DNA from: UBA8919 sp041658185
GTDB lineage: Bacteria > Elusimicrobiota > UBA8919
DNA length: 64,000 nt
Reading direction: 5' to 3'
NCBI GenBank assembly: GCA_041658185.1
Contig: JBBAAR010000002.1
Location: 130,835 to 194,834 of the forward strand
The position numbers were made by a program, and so were the translations under genes. Each line of letters starts with the position of its first letter. Within the stretch, counting starts at the first letter, position 1. Below are positions 52,556-60,700 of the stretch, one piece after another. The notes under the pieces were generated by a model, which saw only the letters and a list, made by a program, of their open reading frames with translations, had not been told where the DNA came from and searched no databases.

Positions 52556-53277
52556 AAGAAAAAATTCTCATTGTTGACGACGATGTAAATATCTGCGCTC
52601 TCATAAAAGAAGCTCTTGATAAGGAAAAAAAATACGAGATATTTGTAGAAAACGATTCGGATGATGCTTTGGAAACCGCAGATAAAAGACATCCCGACAT
52701 CGTTCTGCTTGATGTTAATCTCCCGGGTATTTCCGGCTGCGATGTCTTGAAGTTATTAAAGAAAGATCCCAAAACCGCAGACATTTCAGTCATCTTGATA
52801 TCAGGCGATTATACTACAAAATATGATATCGTAAGTAGTCTGGGTCTTGGTGCGGACGACTATATAACGAAACCGTTTCAGATGGAAATTCTTGTCGCAA
52901 AGGTAAAGGCGCATTTAAGAAGACGTCTTTGGAATGAAATAGATTTTAAGTCAAAATCCAACATCCTCAAATCCTCTAACGGTTCAATAAAAATAAATTT
53001 GTCAACCAGAACTATAACCACCTACGGTGCGGGTTCCTTAAAAAACAAAAATCCGGACCTGACAAAAAAAGAATATGAAATTTTGCTGTATTTTATGAAA
53101 AACAAAAACAGGGTTATATCAAGAGAGATTCTTATGGACAATTTATGGAACACACCAAACGAAGTTGAAATGAAAACAGTAGATAAACATATTGAAACTT
53201 TAAGAAATAAACTTGGGTCCGCGGGAAAAAAGATAGAATCAATTTTCGGCGTCGGCTACAAATTCAACGATGATTAA
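52552..53277 (+). CDS. OmpR/PhoB-family response regulator
   Basis: A 241-aa regulator. Receiver: ILIVDDDVNICALIKEAL, PDIVLLDVNLPGISG (phospho-Asp), ISGDY and YITKPF. Winged-helix DNA-binding domain: LTKKEYEILLYFMKNKNRVI, VDKHIETLRNKLG and IESIFGVGYKF. The linker between them (about residues 125-165) is Ser/Lys-rich. Probable partner: the membrane kinase at 53433. Confidence 0.9.
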   Translation: MKEKILIVDDDVNICALIKEALDKEKKYEIFVENDSDDALETADKRHPDIVLLDVNLPGISGCDVLKLLKKDPKTADISVILISGDYTTKYDIVSSLGLGADDYITKPFQMEILVAKVKAHLRRRLWNEIDFKSKSNILKSSNGSIKINLSTRTITTYGAGSLKNKNPDLTKKEYEILLYFMKNKNRVISREILMDNLWNTPNEVEMKTVDKHIETLRNKLGSAGKKIESIFGVGYKFNDD

Positions 53278-53287
53278 ATAAACCAGG

Positions 53288-53351
53288 CCGCAGAATGACA
53301 CAGTTGGGCACAGAAAAAGATATTTCAGTGAGGTTCTGTGACTATCTGCGG
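53288..53351. repeat. Nested inverted repeat (CCGCAGA/CACAGA family)
   Basis: CCGCAGA (53288-53294)/TCTGCGG (53345-53351) enclose CACAGA (53309-53314)/TCTGTG (53335-53340). Same nested design as 33000-33070, with a different sequence. Confidence 0.7.
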
Positions 53352-53390
53352 CTGCGGCTAAAAATAAAAAAATAAATATTTTTGTAAATC

Positions 53391-53425
53391 TTCGCCAAAA
53401 ATTCGCTATTATATGTTACACTTTA
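53391..53425 (+). promoter_or_regulatory. Extended -10 promoter element, copy A
   Basis: A 35-base block starting TTCGCCAAAAATTCGC and ending in an extended -10, TG-T-TACACT (53414-53422). The kinase start codon is 11 bases after the -10 box, so the leader is only 3-4 bases. A near-identical block is at 55272-55306. Confidence 0.6.
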
Positions 53426-53432
53426 TTTCAAA

Positions 53433-54854
53433 ATGTCATTAAGAACAAAATTTATATTTATATTAAGCGGGTTAATATTATTATCGGTCGGCGGTGTAAG
53501 TTTTTTTCTGATTTTCACAGAACGGCAGTATCTCGTTAAGGAAACTTTCAAAAAACAAAAGGTAATTATAACGGAAGTCGCCCAGATTGTAAAGGAATCT
53601 CTCCTTGCCCAGGACGACCTTCTGCTTATGAATTACATATACATCGTCAAAAAAAACAATCCGTCTATTGAGTATATAGAAGTATCTTCGCGCGGCAAAG
53701 TGATAGGCCACACCGACTTAAAACAATTGGAAAAAAGGCGCTCTGCCATTAACAACCATCCTGATGCAATAACGCAAAAAACTAAAATTGAATTGTTGAG
53801 CGGTCCGTCAGCCAACCTGAAAATCGGATTTTCAAAAAAGGTTGTAGAACAGCAGATAGACGAATCGTTTAAAACGGCACGGCTTAGAATTTTAGAAGTT
53901 GCTCTAATTATGATATTTATAGGTCTGGTAGTTGCACAGGCGGTGGCGACGATGCTTACCAAACCCATAAAAATTTTAGCGAAAGGCGCCGACGCTATAA
54001 GCAAAGGGAACCTCAATTATCGGGTGGAAATTAAAAGCCGCGATGAAATCGGTTGGCTGGGGTCGCGGTTTAACATAATGTCGGAAAAACTGAAAGAACT
54101 TGACCAGATGAAACAGGACTTCGTATCCTCCGTTACGCATGAACTTCGTTCTCCGTTAGGTGCAATAGAGTCATATATCAAATTTATGATAAAAGGTGCG
54201 GAAACGGATAAGAATATGCCGAAAAAGTGGGGCGATATGCTTGAAAGAATGCACAGCAACACGATGCGGCTTTCCCGTTTCATAAACGACCTTTTGGATA
54301 TAGCAAAAATTGAGCGCGGCAAAATGGACATCAAACAGGTCCCGGTGAATTTCCACGAAATAGCAAACGAGGTCGTTGATTTCCTTAAACCCAAAGCCGA
54401 AGAAAAATCAATTTCGCTTTTTACCGATATACCGCCGGGACTTCCGCAGATTTTTGCTGACCCGGAAAGGGTCCGCCAGGTAATAATAAATCTCATTTCC
54501 AATTCCTTAAAATTCACAAGAGAAAACGGTTCGGTTTCGCTGTCCGTTGCGTCCGACAAAAAATCGGATAATATGATTACTTTCGTTGTAATAGATACGG
54601 GAATAGGAATTGCACCGGAGAACATAGAAAAAATATTCGTCAAATTTGAGCAGGTAAGGTCGGCTAAAAGTGAAATAAGCGTAAAAGGAACAGGGCTTGG
54701 GCTTGCGATTGTAAAAGCGCTTGTTGAAGGTCACGGGGGAAAAATCTGGGTTGAGAGTACCGTCGGCAAGGGTTCAAAATTCTTTTTCACGTTGCAGATA
54801 GCAAAGAAACACGGAACAGAATCTGAACAATACACGAAACAGACACAGAAATAG
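53433..54854 (+). CDS. Membrane histidine kinase (HAMP-HisKA-HATPase)
   Basis: A 473-aa sensor kinase. Helix at residues about 8-28, a periplasmic region to about 150, a second helix (VALIMIFIGLVVAQAVATML), HAMP (TKPIKILAKGADAISKGNLN), HisKA with SVTHELRSPLGAIESYI, and an ATPase domain with N box VIINLISNSLKFT, G1 VIDTGIGIAPENI and G2 GTGLGLAIVKALVEGHGG. It detects an envelope signal and probably phosphorylates the receiver-only protein downstream and/or the OmpR-type regulator upstream. No ribosome site is visible. Confidence 0.92.
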   Translation: MSLRTKFIFILSGLILLSVGGVSFFLIFTERQYLVKETFKKQKVIITEVAQIVKESLLAQDDLLLMNYIYIVKKNNPSIEYIEVSSRGKVIGHTDLKQLEKRRSAINNHPDAITQKTKIELLSGPSANLKIGFSKKVVEQQIDESFKTARLRILEVALIMIFIGLVVAQAVATMLTKPIKILAKGADAISKGNLNYRVEIKSRDEIGWLGSRFNIMSEKLKELDQMKQDFVSSVTHELRSPLGAIESYIKFMIKGAETDKNMPKKWGDMLERMHSNTMRLSRFINDLLDIAKIERGKMDIKQVPVNFHEIANEVVDFLKPKAEEKSISLFTDIPPGLPQIFADPERVRQVIINLISNSLKFTRENGSVSLSVASDKKSDNMITFVVIDTGIGIAPENIEKIFVKFEQVRSAKSEISVKGTGLGLAIVKALVEGHGGKIWVESTVGKGSKFFFTLQIAKKHGTESEQYTKQTQK

Positions 54855-54878
54855 TTCAGTGGTAGTTTGGAGGTGTTT

Positions 54879-55247
54879 ATGCCAAAAATACTTATTGTTG
54901 ACGACGAAAAGGATTACAGACACATTGTAAAACTTGTACTTGAGCCCGAGGGTTATACAGTAATAGAGGCGAAAGACGGCAAGCAAGGTCTGGACACTCT
55001 GCATTCTGAAAACCCCGACCTTGTTATTCTTGATTTAAATATGCCGAAAATAGACGGAATGACCGTTTGCAAGGAAATCCGCAAAGATAAAAAATTCAAG
55101 CACATTCCGGTTATTATGCTGACGGTAAGAAATCTCACGCACGACCAGATACAGGGACTTGACTGCGGCGCCGACGATTACATAACAAAACCTTTTGTTG
55201 CCGAGGAGTTAGCCACAAGAGTTGCATCATTATTGAAGTGTCCATAA
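54879..55247 (+). CDS. Single-domain response regulator (receiver only)
   Basis: A 122-aa receiver without output domain. Start at ATG 54879 after GGAGG (54869-54873). ILIVDDEKDYRHIVKLVL, PDLVILDLNMPKIDG (phospho-Asp), LTVRN and YITKPF give the full phosphorylation site. It could act as a phosphorelay intermediate or by protein-protein contact. It is 24 bases downstream of the membrane kinase. Confidence 0.9.
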   Translation: MPKILIVDDEKDYRHIVKLVLEPEGYTVIEAKDGKQGLDTLHSENPDLVILDLNMPKIDGMTVCKEIRKDKKFKHIPVIMLTVRNLTHDQIQGLDCGADDYITKPFVAEELATRVASLLKCP

Positions 55248-55271
55248 TAATTTTTTGTGTCTCATAAAAAA

Positions 55272-55306
55272 TTCGCCAAAACTTCGCTATTATGTGTTAT
55301 ACTTTT
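55272..55306 (+). promoter_or_regulatory. Extended -10 promoter element, copy B
   Basis: TTCGCCAAAACTTCGCTA... to TG-T-TATACT (55295-55303); 4 differences from copy A over 35 bases. There is no plus-strand gene directly downstream: transcription from here would run antisense through the toxin and antitoxin genes. Confidence 0.5.
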
Positions 55307-55316
55307 AGCGGCAGGA

Positions 55317-55541
55317 TTAAGGATTAAGAACCTCTAAAAACTTACGGGGTGTTATGATAGGAATTTTTCGGAATGATTTAAGAGTAAGCAAACCTTTAAG
55401 TTCGCCGACAAGCAGTTCACTTTTGCAGTTTTTATACGGGTCTTGGGAGAGAAGAGTAACTTTTTTAAGAAGTCGTTTTTTCAGCGATGGATACCGTTTA
55501 AGTTGTCTGGTAAATTCAGGAAGAAAGTATGTATTATAAAT
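55317..55541 (-). CDS. RelE/ParE-type toxin-like protein with probable ATT start, possibly truncated
   Basis: A 74-aa frame: FLPEFTRQLKRYPSLKKRLL, then LLSQDPYKNCKSELLVGELKG. This is the N-terminal and central part of a RelE/ParE-fold ribosome-dependent or gyrase-type toxin. There is no ATG, GTG or TTG in a sensible place, but ATT at 55541 gives MYNTYFLPEF and AAGGAG lies 7 bases upstream, overlapping the end of the antitoxin gene. The usual C-terminal strands (R...YRI.....V.IL.IGHR) are missing, so it may be decayed or a short variant. Confidence 0.55.
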   Translation of the reverse strand: MYNTYFLPEFTRQLKRYPSLKKRLLKKVTLLSQDPYKNCKSELLVGELKGLLTLKSFRKIPIITPRKFLEVLNP

Positions 55542-55749
55542 CGAAAATCTCCTTTAATGTAAATAACTTTGAACCGCGTTGTAATTCGGATTTTGCCCGG
55601 GTTATTGATTGTCTTAGTTCTTTACTTGACATAATTTTTAATGTTTCAACGATTTTTTTCCAGTCGCTAAAATCCAGAACGACGGATTTCGGTCTGCCCT
55701 TTGCAGTAGTGATAAATTCAATTTTTGGTAATTCCAGTATATGTTGCAT
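55534..55749 (-). CDS. Probable antitoxin (Phd/YefM-like)
   Basis: A 71-aa protein. Start at ATG 55749 (MQHILELPKIEFITTAKGRP) after GGAGGTG. The phrase TTAKGRPKSVVLDFSDWKKIV resembles the Phd/YefM N-terminal pattern (..NG.P.AVL.S..E...L), followed by a charged C-terminal tail (SKELRQSITRAKSELQRGSK) that would bind a toxin. The toxin-like frame overlaps its last codons, so the order antitoxin-toxin is standard. It has its own consensus promoter. Confidence 0.65.
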   Translation of the reverse strand: MQHILELPKIEFITTAKGRPKSVVLDFSDWKKIVETLKIMSSKELRQSITRAKSELQRGSKLFTLKEIFDL

Positions 55750-55768
55750 AATTTCCACCTCCGAAAAA

Positions 55769-55797
55769 AGTATAACAAAAACAAAAGATTTTGTCAA
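55769..55797 (-). promoter_or_regulatory. Sigma70 promoter of the toxin-antitoxin-like pair
   Basis: Minus strand TTGACA (55797-55792), a 17-bp spacer and TATACT (55774-55769), then GGAGGTG before the ATG. Strikingly like the promoter/ribosome site at 56577-56625. Confidence 0.75.
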
Positions 55798-55821
55798 GGG
55801 TTTTTTTGTGAATTGTAGTCA

Positions 55822-55905
55822 CAGACCCTTGGTCTGCTGATGTTGTAGGCACGAATTCATTCGTGCAAACTTGCCCCGTTAGATAAGTTTCTCTATCTAA
55901 CAGGG
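55822..55905. repeat. Cluster of three short palindromes
   Basis: CAGACC-CTT-GGTCTG (55822-55836); GCACGAAT-TC-ATTCGTGC (55849-55866); CCCCGTTAGATA (55874-55885)/TATCTAACAGGG (55894-55905). The third is the TTAGATA family of 2617 and 34363. Confidence 0.8.
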
Positions 55906-55930
55906 TGAATGTTAATTCGTGGCTAATAAA

Positions 55931-56289
55931 ATGAAGAAATTTTACTTTTTAATTTTGACCTTTAATCTTTTACCTTTAACTTCCGCTTCTGCGGCGGTGT
56001 GGTATCAGACGAACTTTAACGATTTCAACACTGGCAGTAGTTTTGTGCAGACGGCAATACGGAGCACGGACACGGCGGCGTATATAGAACTCGGCAGAAC
56101 GGGTGCGACAGAACTTTCAGCGGATAGCCAGACGGTCGGGCTGTACCATATGAACGACGGCGGCCCCGCGGAACTTTCAAGCTCTGTTCAGGGTTCAACC
56201 GTCGTGGCGCTTTACCACTTCAACAATGGTCCCGCAACAACACTTACGTCAGACGCAAATACCGTCGGCCTCTGGCATTTTGACGATAC
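55931..56289 (+). pseudogene. Broken start of a secreted LamG-like surface protein
   Basis: From ATG 55931 a signal peptide (MKKFYFLILTFNLLPLTSAS) is followed by repeated units TVGLYHMNDGGPAELSSSV, VVALYHFNNGPATTL and TVGLWHFDD, typical of LamG/concanavalin-type surface modules. At about 56289 the similarity ends abruptly: the open frame continues only as the antisense of the coiled-coil gene at 56299-56577. The gene therefore looks cut by the arrival of that cassette, or is a fragment left by rearrangement. Confidence 0.65.
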
Positions 56290-56298
56290 TTGCCGAAA

Positions 56299-56577
56299 TT
56301 ATTTTCTAAAGAAGGCGAACAGAACACCAACAATTGCCCAGAACTGGCCAAAGATGAATATGAACATCCAACGAATGATGTCTGCACGCATATTTGCCAT
56401 TTCCACTCGTAATTTAGCAGATTCTTCGCTTAGTCGCCGTTCATACTTCTCTTCTGAAAAAGCAACAATAACTTCTCGGGTTTTTTCTTCGGTCTTGTTA
56501 AATAATTCAAGCAGTGCTTCTGCGCCTTCGTCGGTAAGTTTTTCCCGTAAAATTCTTGGTAAAGCAATCACAGCCAT
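56299..56577 (-). CDS. Small coiled-coil protein with C-terminal membrane anchor
   Basis: A 92-aa protein starting at ATG 56577 after GGAGGTG. ALPRILREKLTDEGAEALLE begins a charged coiled coil (to about residue 70); a single hydrophobic helix (WMFIFIFGQFWAIVGVLFAFF) ends it. The plan resembles DUF1640/CCDC90-like and LA_3696-like small proteins whose role is unknown. It has its own consensus promoter and ribosome site like those of the antitoxin gene 700 bp away, and sits inside the remains of a surface-protein gene. Confidence 0.7.
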   Translation of the reverse strand: MAVIALPRILREKLTDEGAEALLELFNKTEEKTREVIVAFSEEKYERRLSEESAKLRVEMANMRADIIRWMFIFIFGQFWAIVGVLFAFFRK

Positions 56578-56596
56578 AAATTTCACCTCCAAAATA

Positions 56597-56625
56597 ATTA
56601 TAACAAAAACATGTGAAAATGTCAA
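56597..56625 (-). promoter_or_regulatory. Sigma70 promoter of the coiled-coil gene
   Basis: Minus strand TTGACA (56625-56620), a 17-bp spacer and TATAAT (56602-56597): perfect consensus. Confidence 0.8.
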
Positions 56626-56640
56626 GCAATATTTTTTGAT

Positions 56641-56760
56641 ATGAAAAAAGTTAACTTATTAGTCGCTATTTGCTTAATCTCTGTCGTTAATATGAAAAGA
56701 ATCAGAACCGTCCCCATACTTAGACATAAATTTGTAGCCGCAGATTTTCAATCTGCGTAA
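56641..56760 (+). pseudogene. Orphan signal-peptide fragment
   Basis: MKKVNLLVAICLISVV closely resembles the signal peptide of the giant protein at 57736 (MKKLNLLILIFIISAV) but the frame then passes into repeat sequence and stops after 39 codons at 56758. It is probably the leftover 5' end of a second surface-protein gene. Confidence 0.5.
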
Positions 56761-57120
56761 AATGTAGTTGCCTGATTTATCAGGCACAACGACGCCCAAT
56801 AAATTGGGCAACTACAAAATATAGGATACAGTCATTTCAGCCAAGCAGATGTAGTTGCCAACCTTGGTTGGCAGGATTATCTGGTAGGTTGGGAAGGGTA
56901 TCTTGTAGGCTGGAAGGATTATCTGGTAGGTTGGAAGGGTTGTCTTGTTGGCTGGCGGGGTTTCAGCCATGCAGATGTAGTTGCCAACCTTGGTTGGCGA
57001 AGTTATCTTGTAGGTTGTAAAGGTTCTGTCCAAGTATATAAGGGCTATACACAAGGATAAAACGGTTATATCCGAAAAATAACAAATATAGTGCGAATTT
57101 TATGAAAAGAATCAGAACCG
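56691..57120. repeat. 430-bp repeat block bounded by a 20-base direct repeat
   Basis: TATGAAAAGAATCAGAACCG occurs at 56691-56710 and 57101-57120. Between are hairpins CGCAGATT/AATCTGCG (56739-56757), TGCCTGAT/ATCAGGCA (56769-56786) and GCCCAAT/ATTGGGC (56794-56809), then the tandem array below. The 38-base segment beginning TTTCAGCCAAGCAGATG is present at 56835-56872 and, with one change, at 56961-56998. I see no supported gene in 56641-57193. Confidence 0.7.
56869..56952. repeat. 21-base tandem repeat (4 units)
   Basis: Units begin at 56869, 56890, 56911 and 56932; consensus TGGAAGGRTTATCTGGTAGGY. Read on the plus strand each gives WxGYLVG, on the minus strand PTYQIIL-like peptides, but no start codon supports either. 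A partial unit follows at 56996-57016. Confidence 0.8.
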
Positions 57121-57193
57121 CAGTGAAGCAGCACCCGAACGAAGTGAGTGGCGTCCCGATACTTACTTTAATCCCTGAAAGGAATAATGAATT

Positions 57194-57739
57194 ATGAATA
57201 TTGTAAAATTTGAAGAAGTTGAGAACAAAATTATAGAGTTGCGTGGGCAAAAGGTTATTCTGGATAGCGATGTTGCAAAACTATATGGAGTAGGAACCCG
57301 CGACATCAATAAATCCGTTAAAAATAATCCCGACAAGTTTCCTTCCGGGTATATTTTTGAATTGACTATCAACGAAAAACAAGAGGTGGTGGAAAATTTC
57401 CACCACCTCTATAAACTCAAATTTTCCCCTCAACTTCCTAAAGCATTCACTGAAAAGGGTCTTTATATGCTCGCCACAATTCTAAAAAGCCCGCGGGCTG
57501 TCCAAACTACAATAGCAATTATAGATACATTTGCAAAACTTCGCCAACTTACAAGGAACATAAAAGAACTTTCTATCATTAAGGATAAGGATGCGCAAAA
57601 ATCACTAATGAAAAAAAGTGGTGGCTTAATAGCGGAAATTCTTGATGACGGGTTAGAAGTATCCGGTAGCGAGACCACTATAGAGATTAATTTTGCAGTG
57701 TTAAAACTCAAGCATACTATCAAAAAAATGAAAAAATGA
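57194..57739 (+). CDS. ORF6N-domain DNA-binding protein
   Basis: A 181-aa protein. Residues about 5-95 form the ORF6N (KilA-N-related) domain: VENKIIELRGQKVILDSDVA, KLYGVGTRDINKSVKNNPDK, FPSGYIFELT. A helical C-terminal part follows. Such domains are typical of phage and mobile elements and are thought to bind DNA; the function here is unknown. Its stop codon overlaps the start of the giant surface protein by 4 bases, an odd partner suggesting recent insertion. Confidence 0.85.
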   Translation: MNIVKFEEVENKIIELRGQKVILDSDVAKLYGVGTRDINKSVKNNPDKFPSGYIFELTINEKQEVVENFHHLYKLKFSPQLPKAFTEKGLYMLATILKSPRAVQTTIAIIDTFAKLRQLTRNIKELSIIKDKDAQKSLMKKSGGLIAEILDDGLEVSGSETTIEINFAVLKLKHTIKKMKK

Positions 57740-60700
57740 AAAAACTTAATTTATTAATTTTGATTTTTATAATATCTGCCGTCATTCTGAGCGGAGCGAA
57801 GAATCTCTATGCTCTTCCGCCGACATGGCCATCCGGCAATTATGGTGTATGTGATGGGACAGGGACTACTGGTGTGGATTTGCTTTATCAGTATGCGCCA
57901 ACAACAACGGGTGCTGGATTTATCAAATCCAACTGGGCGACAGTCCCGGATGTGACAGCATATAAGATAAAAATCACATCAGGTCCGTCAATAACACTGC
58001 TTGATTGGACTAACATCGGCAATTATACATCCACAGCAACATATCTTTCCGGAATATCATTAAGCGGTGCGTGGAATAACACAACTTATTATGTCCATAT
58101 AATCCCGGTAAATGCTGATGGTGATGGTCCTGTCGGCACTTCAAACGGCGTTCAGATAGCGGAAAAGGAAACATGGGACGGTGTGGCAACATCAGGCATA
58201 AGAAATGATGTGTTAGGCGGATTCAATACAAACTGGCCGCAGTCGGGATATGATGCTTTTTACGGAAATCATTTTTTTGAAACAATAAATATATTAGCCA
58301 ACACAACCTGTTATGCCCAGGGCTTCGGGAAAGTTGAAAGCGTGCCTGCCGGTATCGCTTCATCAGATGCAAAAGTAACAAACCCCAAAGACGGCTGGCT
58401 CGGAGTTTACGCGAATAACATAACAGTAAGCGGTTTCATCACCGCCAGCGGCAGAGGGTATGGTGCTGGTGGAGGTGGTGGCGATCCAGGTGGCAACAGA
58501 GGTGCTGGTGGAAACAATGGGTTAGGCGGAAATGGCGGACAAGGAAATTCTACTGTCGCTGGAAATGGTGGTGGTGGTTCACCAGGTGGAGTTGGTGCTA
58601 CTACAAATGCGAAAGCAGGTGATGGGAACATATTTGGAGGTGGTGGCGGTAACTGTGAAGCCATCGCAGGGTTCAATGGCGGGAATGGTGCAGTGAGCAA
58701 TATTGGTGGTCAAGGAACAAGTGGTGGCACCTCTAACGGAGCCGGTGGCTCAGGTGAATTTACAGTTGGTGGTGGGACTAGAGTAACCGGCGCTGATAAT
58801 CAAACCGGCGCTGGTGGTGGCGGATATGGTGCTGGCGGTGGCGGTGGCGGGCAATGGGCAGGCGCGACGACGGATTGTGGTGGTGGCGGTGGTGGTGGTA
58901 CAGGTGGAACAGGTGGTGGAGTTGGCACATTAGATGGTGGTACCGGCTGTGGACTTTATGGTGGTGCCGGTGGCGCTGGAGATTCTACTCCCGGTGCATC
59001 ACCACAACAAGATAATGGTGCGGCGGGTTCTAATGGAGGTTATAGAAGTTCGGGTGGCAATGGCGATTCAACAACAGGAAAAGAATTATATTTAGGTTCT
59101 GGTGGTGGTGGTGGCGGTGCTGGTGGGAGTGAAGCAGGAGGAGGCGGAGGTGCTGCTGGCGGTGGTTTTGTTCGTCTTGTTGCTTATAGCACTATAACAG
59201 TAAACTCATCGGCACGACTTCTATCAAATGGTGCCGCCGGAGGTGGCGGTGCGATGGATCCAGGGGCTGGAAATGATACAGGCGGTGGCGGTGGCAACGG
59301 CGCCGGCGGTGCTGTTCTTCTTGATGGCAGATGGGTGACAAACAGTGCTACAGGTGTGAACTTTTCCGCGCGCGGCGGGAACAACCAAACAACGAATGGC
59401 GGAACTATTAAAGTTTTCGCGGCAAATACTTTTTCCGGTTCTGACCCCGGTTCAAGTTATTACGGTCGCCTCTACAAAAATGTTCTGCCGTCAACTTCAA
59501 CAGTGCGCGATGGCGCATCAACGGATATTACATTTTCAAGTGTTACTACTTATCTACAGTCAAACTGGGATGCTACAACAATAAGAACTGCCGGCAGGTC
59601 ATTGCTTCGCTATGAGTTTAAAATCGGGCATACTCCTTACGGCTCCGAAGTCCTCAACTGGACAACTTGCGGGACTTCGCTATCAACCACAAGTTACCAG
59701 AATCTTCAAGGTAGCAGAAGATATTTCATATCGGTTCGTGCAGTTGACGACACCGGTTTTTGGGGCGATGAAGCGACATCAAACGGTGTGTACATTGATA
59801 CAATTACTCCTACCCAGCCGTCTTATACCTCTCCTGCCGATACTTCCTGGCAGAACAGTGCGAACATAACTTTTCAGTGGGGTTCATCTTCCGACGGGGA
59901 AAGCGGTTTAGCGGGGTATTTGTTTGAAATATCTACTATATCCGCGCAAAATTTTTCAACCATATATTATTCTTCCGAGACAACAAATGTTAATTTTTCA
60001 ACGGGACCGTTTGTTGAAGCAAAACAGCATTTCTGGCGGGTGAGGGCAAAGGATAATGTCGCAAACTATTCAGTCGGATGGTCAACATGGACAGTTGGGT
60101 TTGATTTTACAGCGCCGACACCCAATCCGCCAACCGGTTCTGTGAATGCTGACTCGCCAACACAGATTACTTGGAGTGCAACCGGACCTTCAGATACCGG
60201 CGGTTCAGGGCTTCACTCACAGCCGTATTCATTTGATAACGGCGGGTCATATCAGGCAGGCGCTACTTTTGTGAAGTCCGATTGCGTGGAAAATACTCAA
60301 TACACACAAACAATAAAATATAGAGATAATGCCGGTAACCAGACATCCGGCACATCTTTCAGCAAATACTCGCTTCCCGCTATTCCAACAAATTCAAATG
60401 TCAGTTGCGATAAGTCAACCGAGACCGTTTCTGCCACTTCGCTATTCACATTTAATACAAGTTTCGGTGCGGGGACTTTTCAATATTTGAGATATAGATG
60501 GAGTATAAATGCTTCTGAATCTGTTTCCGGCGGTGATACGCAGTGGTCGGTAGGTGCGTTATCTTTGAACACTCCGACGCAAAATACCAGTTATTACTTA
60601 CATTTGGCGGCGTATAATGGTGATGGTGCGGAGAATGGGACACAGTTACACAAAGGACCTTACTGGTATCAGAGTAATTTCAAGTCGGCCACGGATACCA

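Noticed and set aside
55354..55539. Plus-strand 61-codon frame
   Set aside because: It is antisense to the toxin-like gene, has no ribosome site and no recognisable similarity.
56290..56644. Continuation of the LamG-like frame past 56289
   Set aside because: The translated residues are simply the reverse strand of the coiled-coil gene, which has its own promoter and ribosome site.
56812..57054. Minus-strand frame with PTYQIIL repeats
   Set aside because: It is a translation of the 21-base repeats and flanking palindromes, without a ribosome site; explained better as repeat DNA.
58407..59384. Minus-strand Pro-rich frames
   Set aside because: They mirror the Gly-rich codons of the giant surface protein on the other strand.
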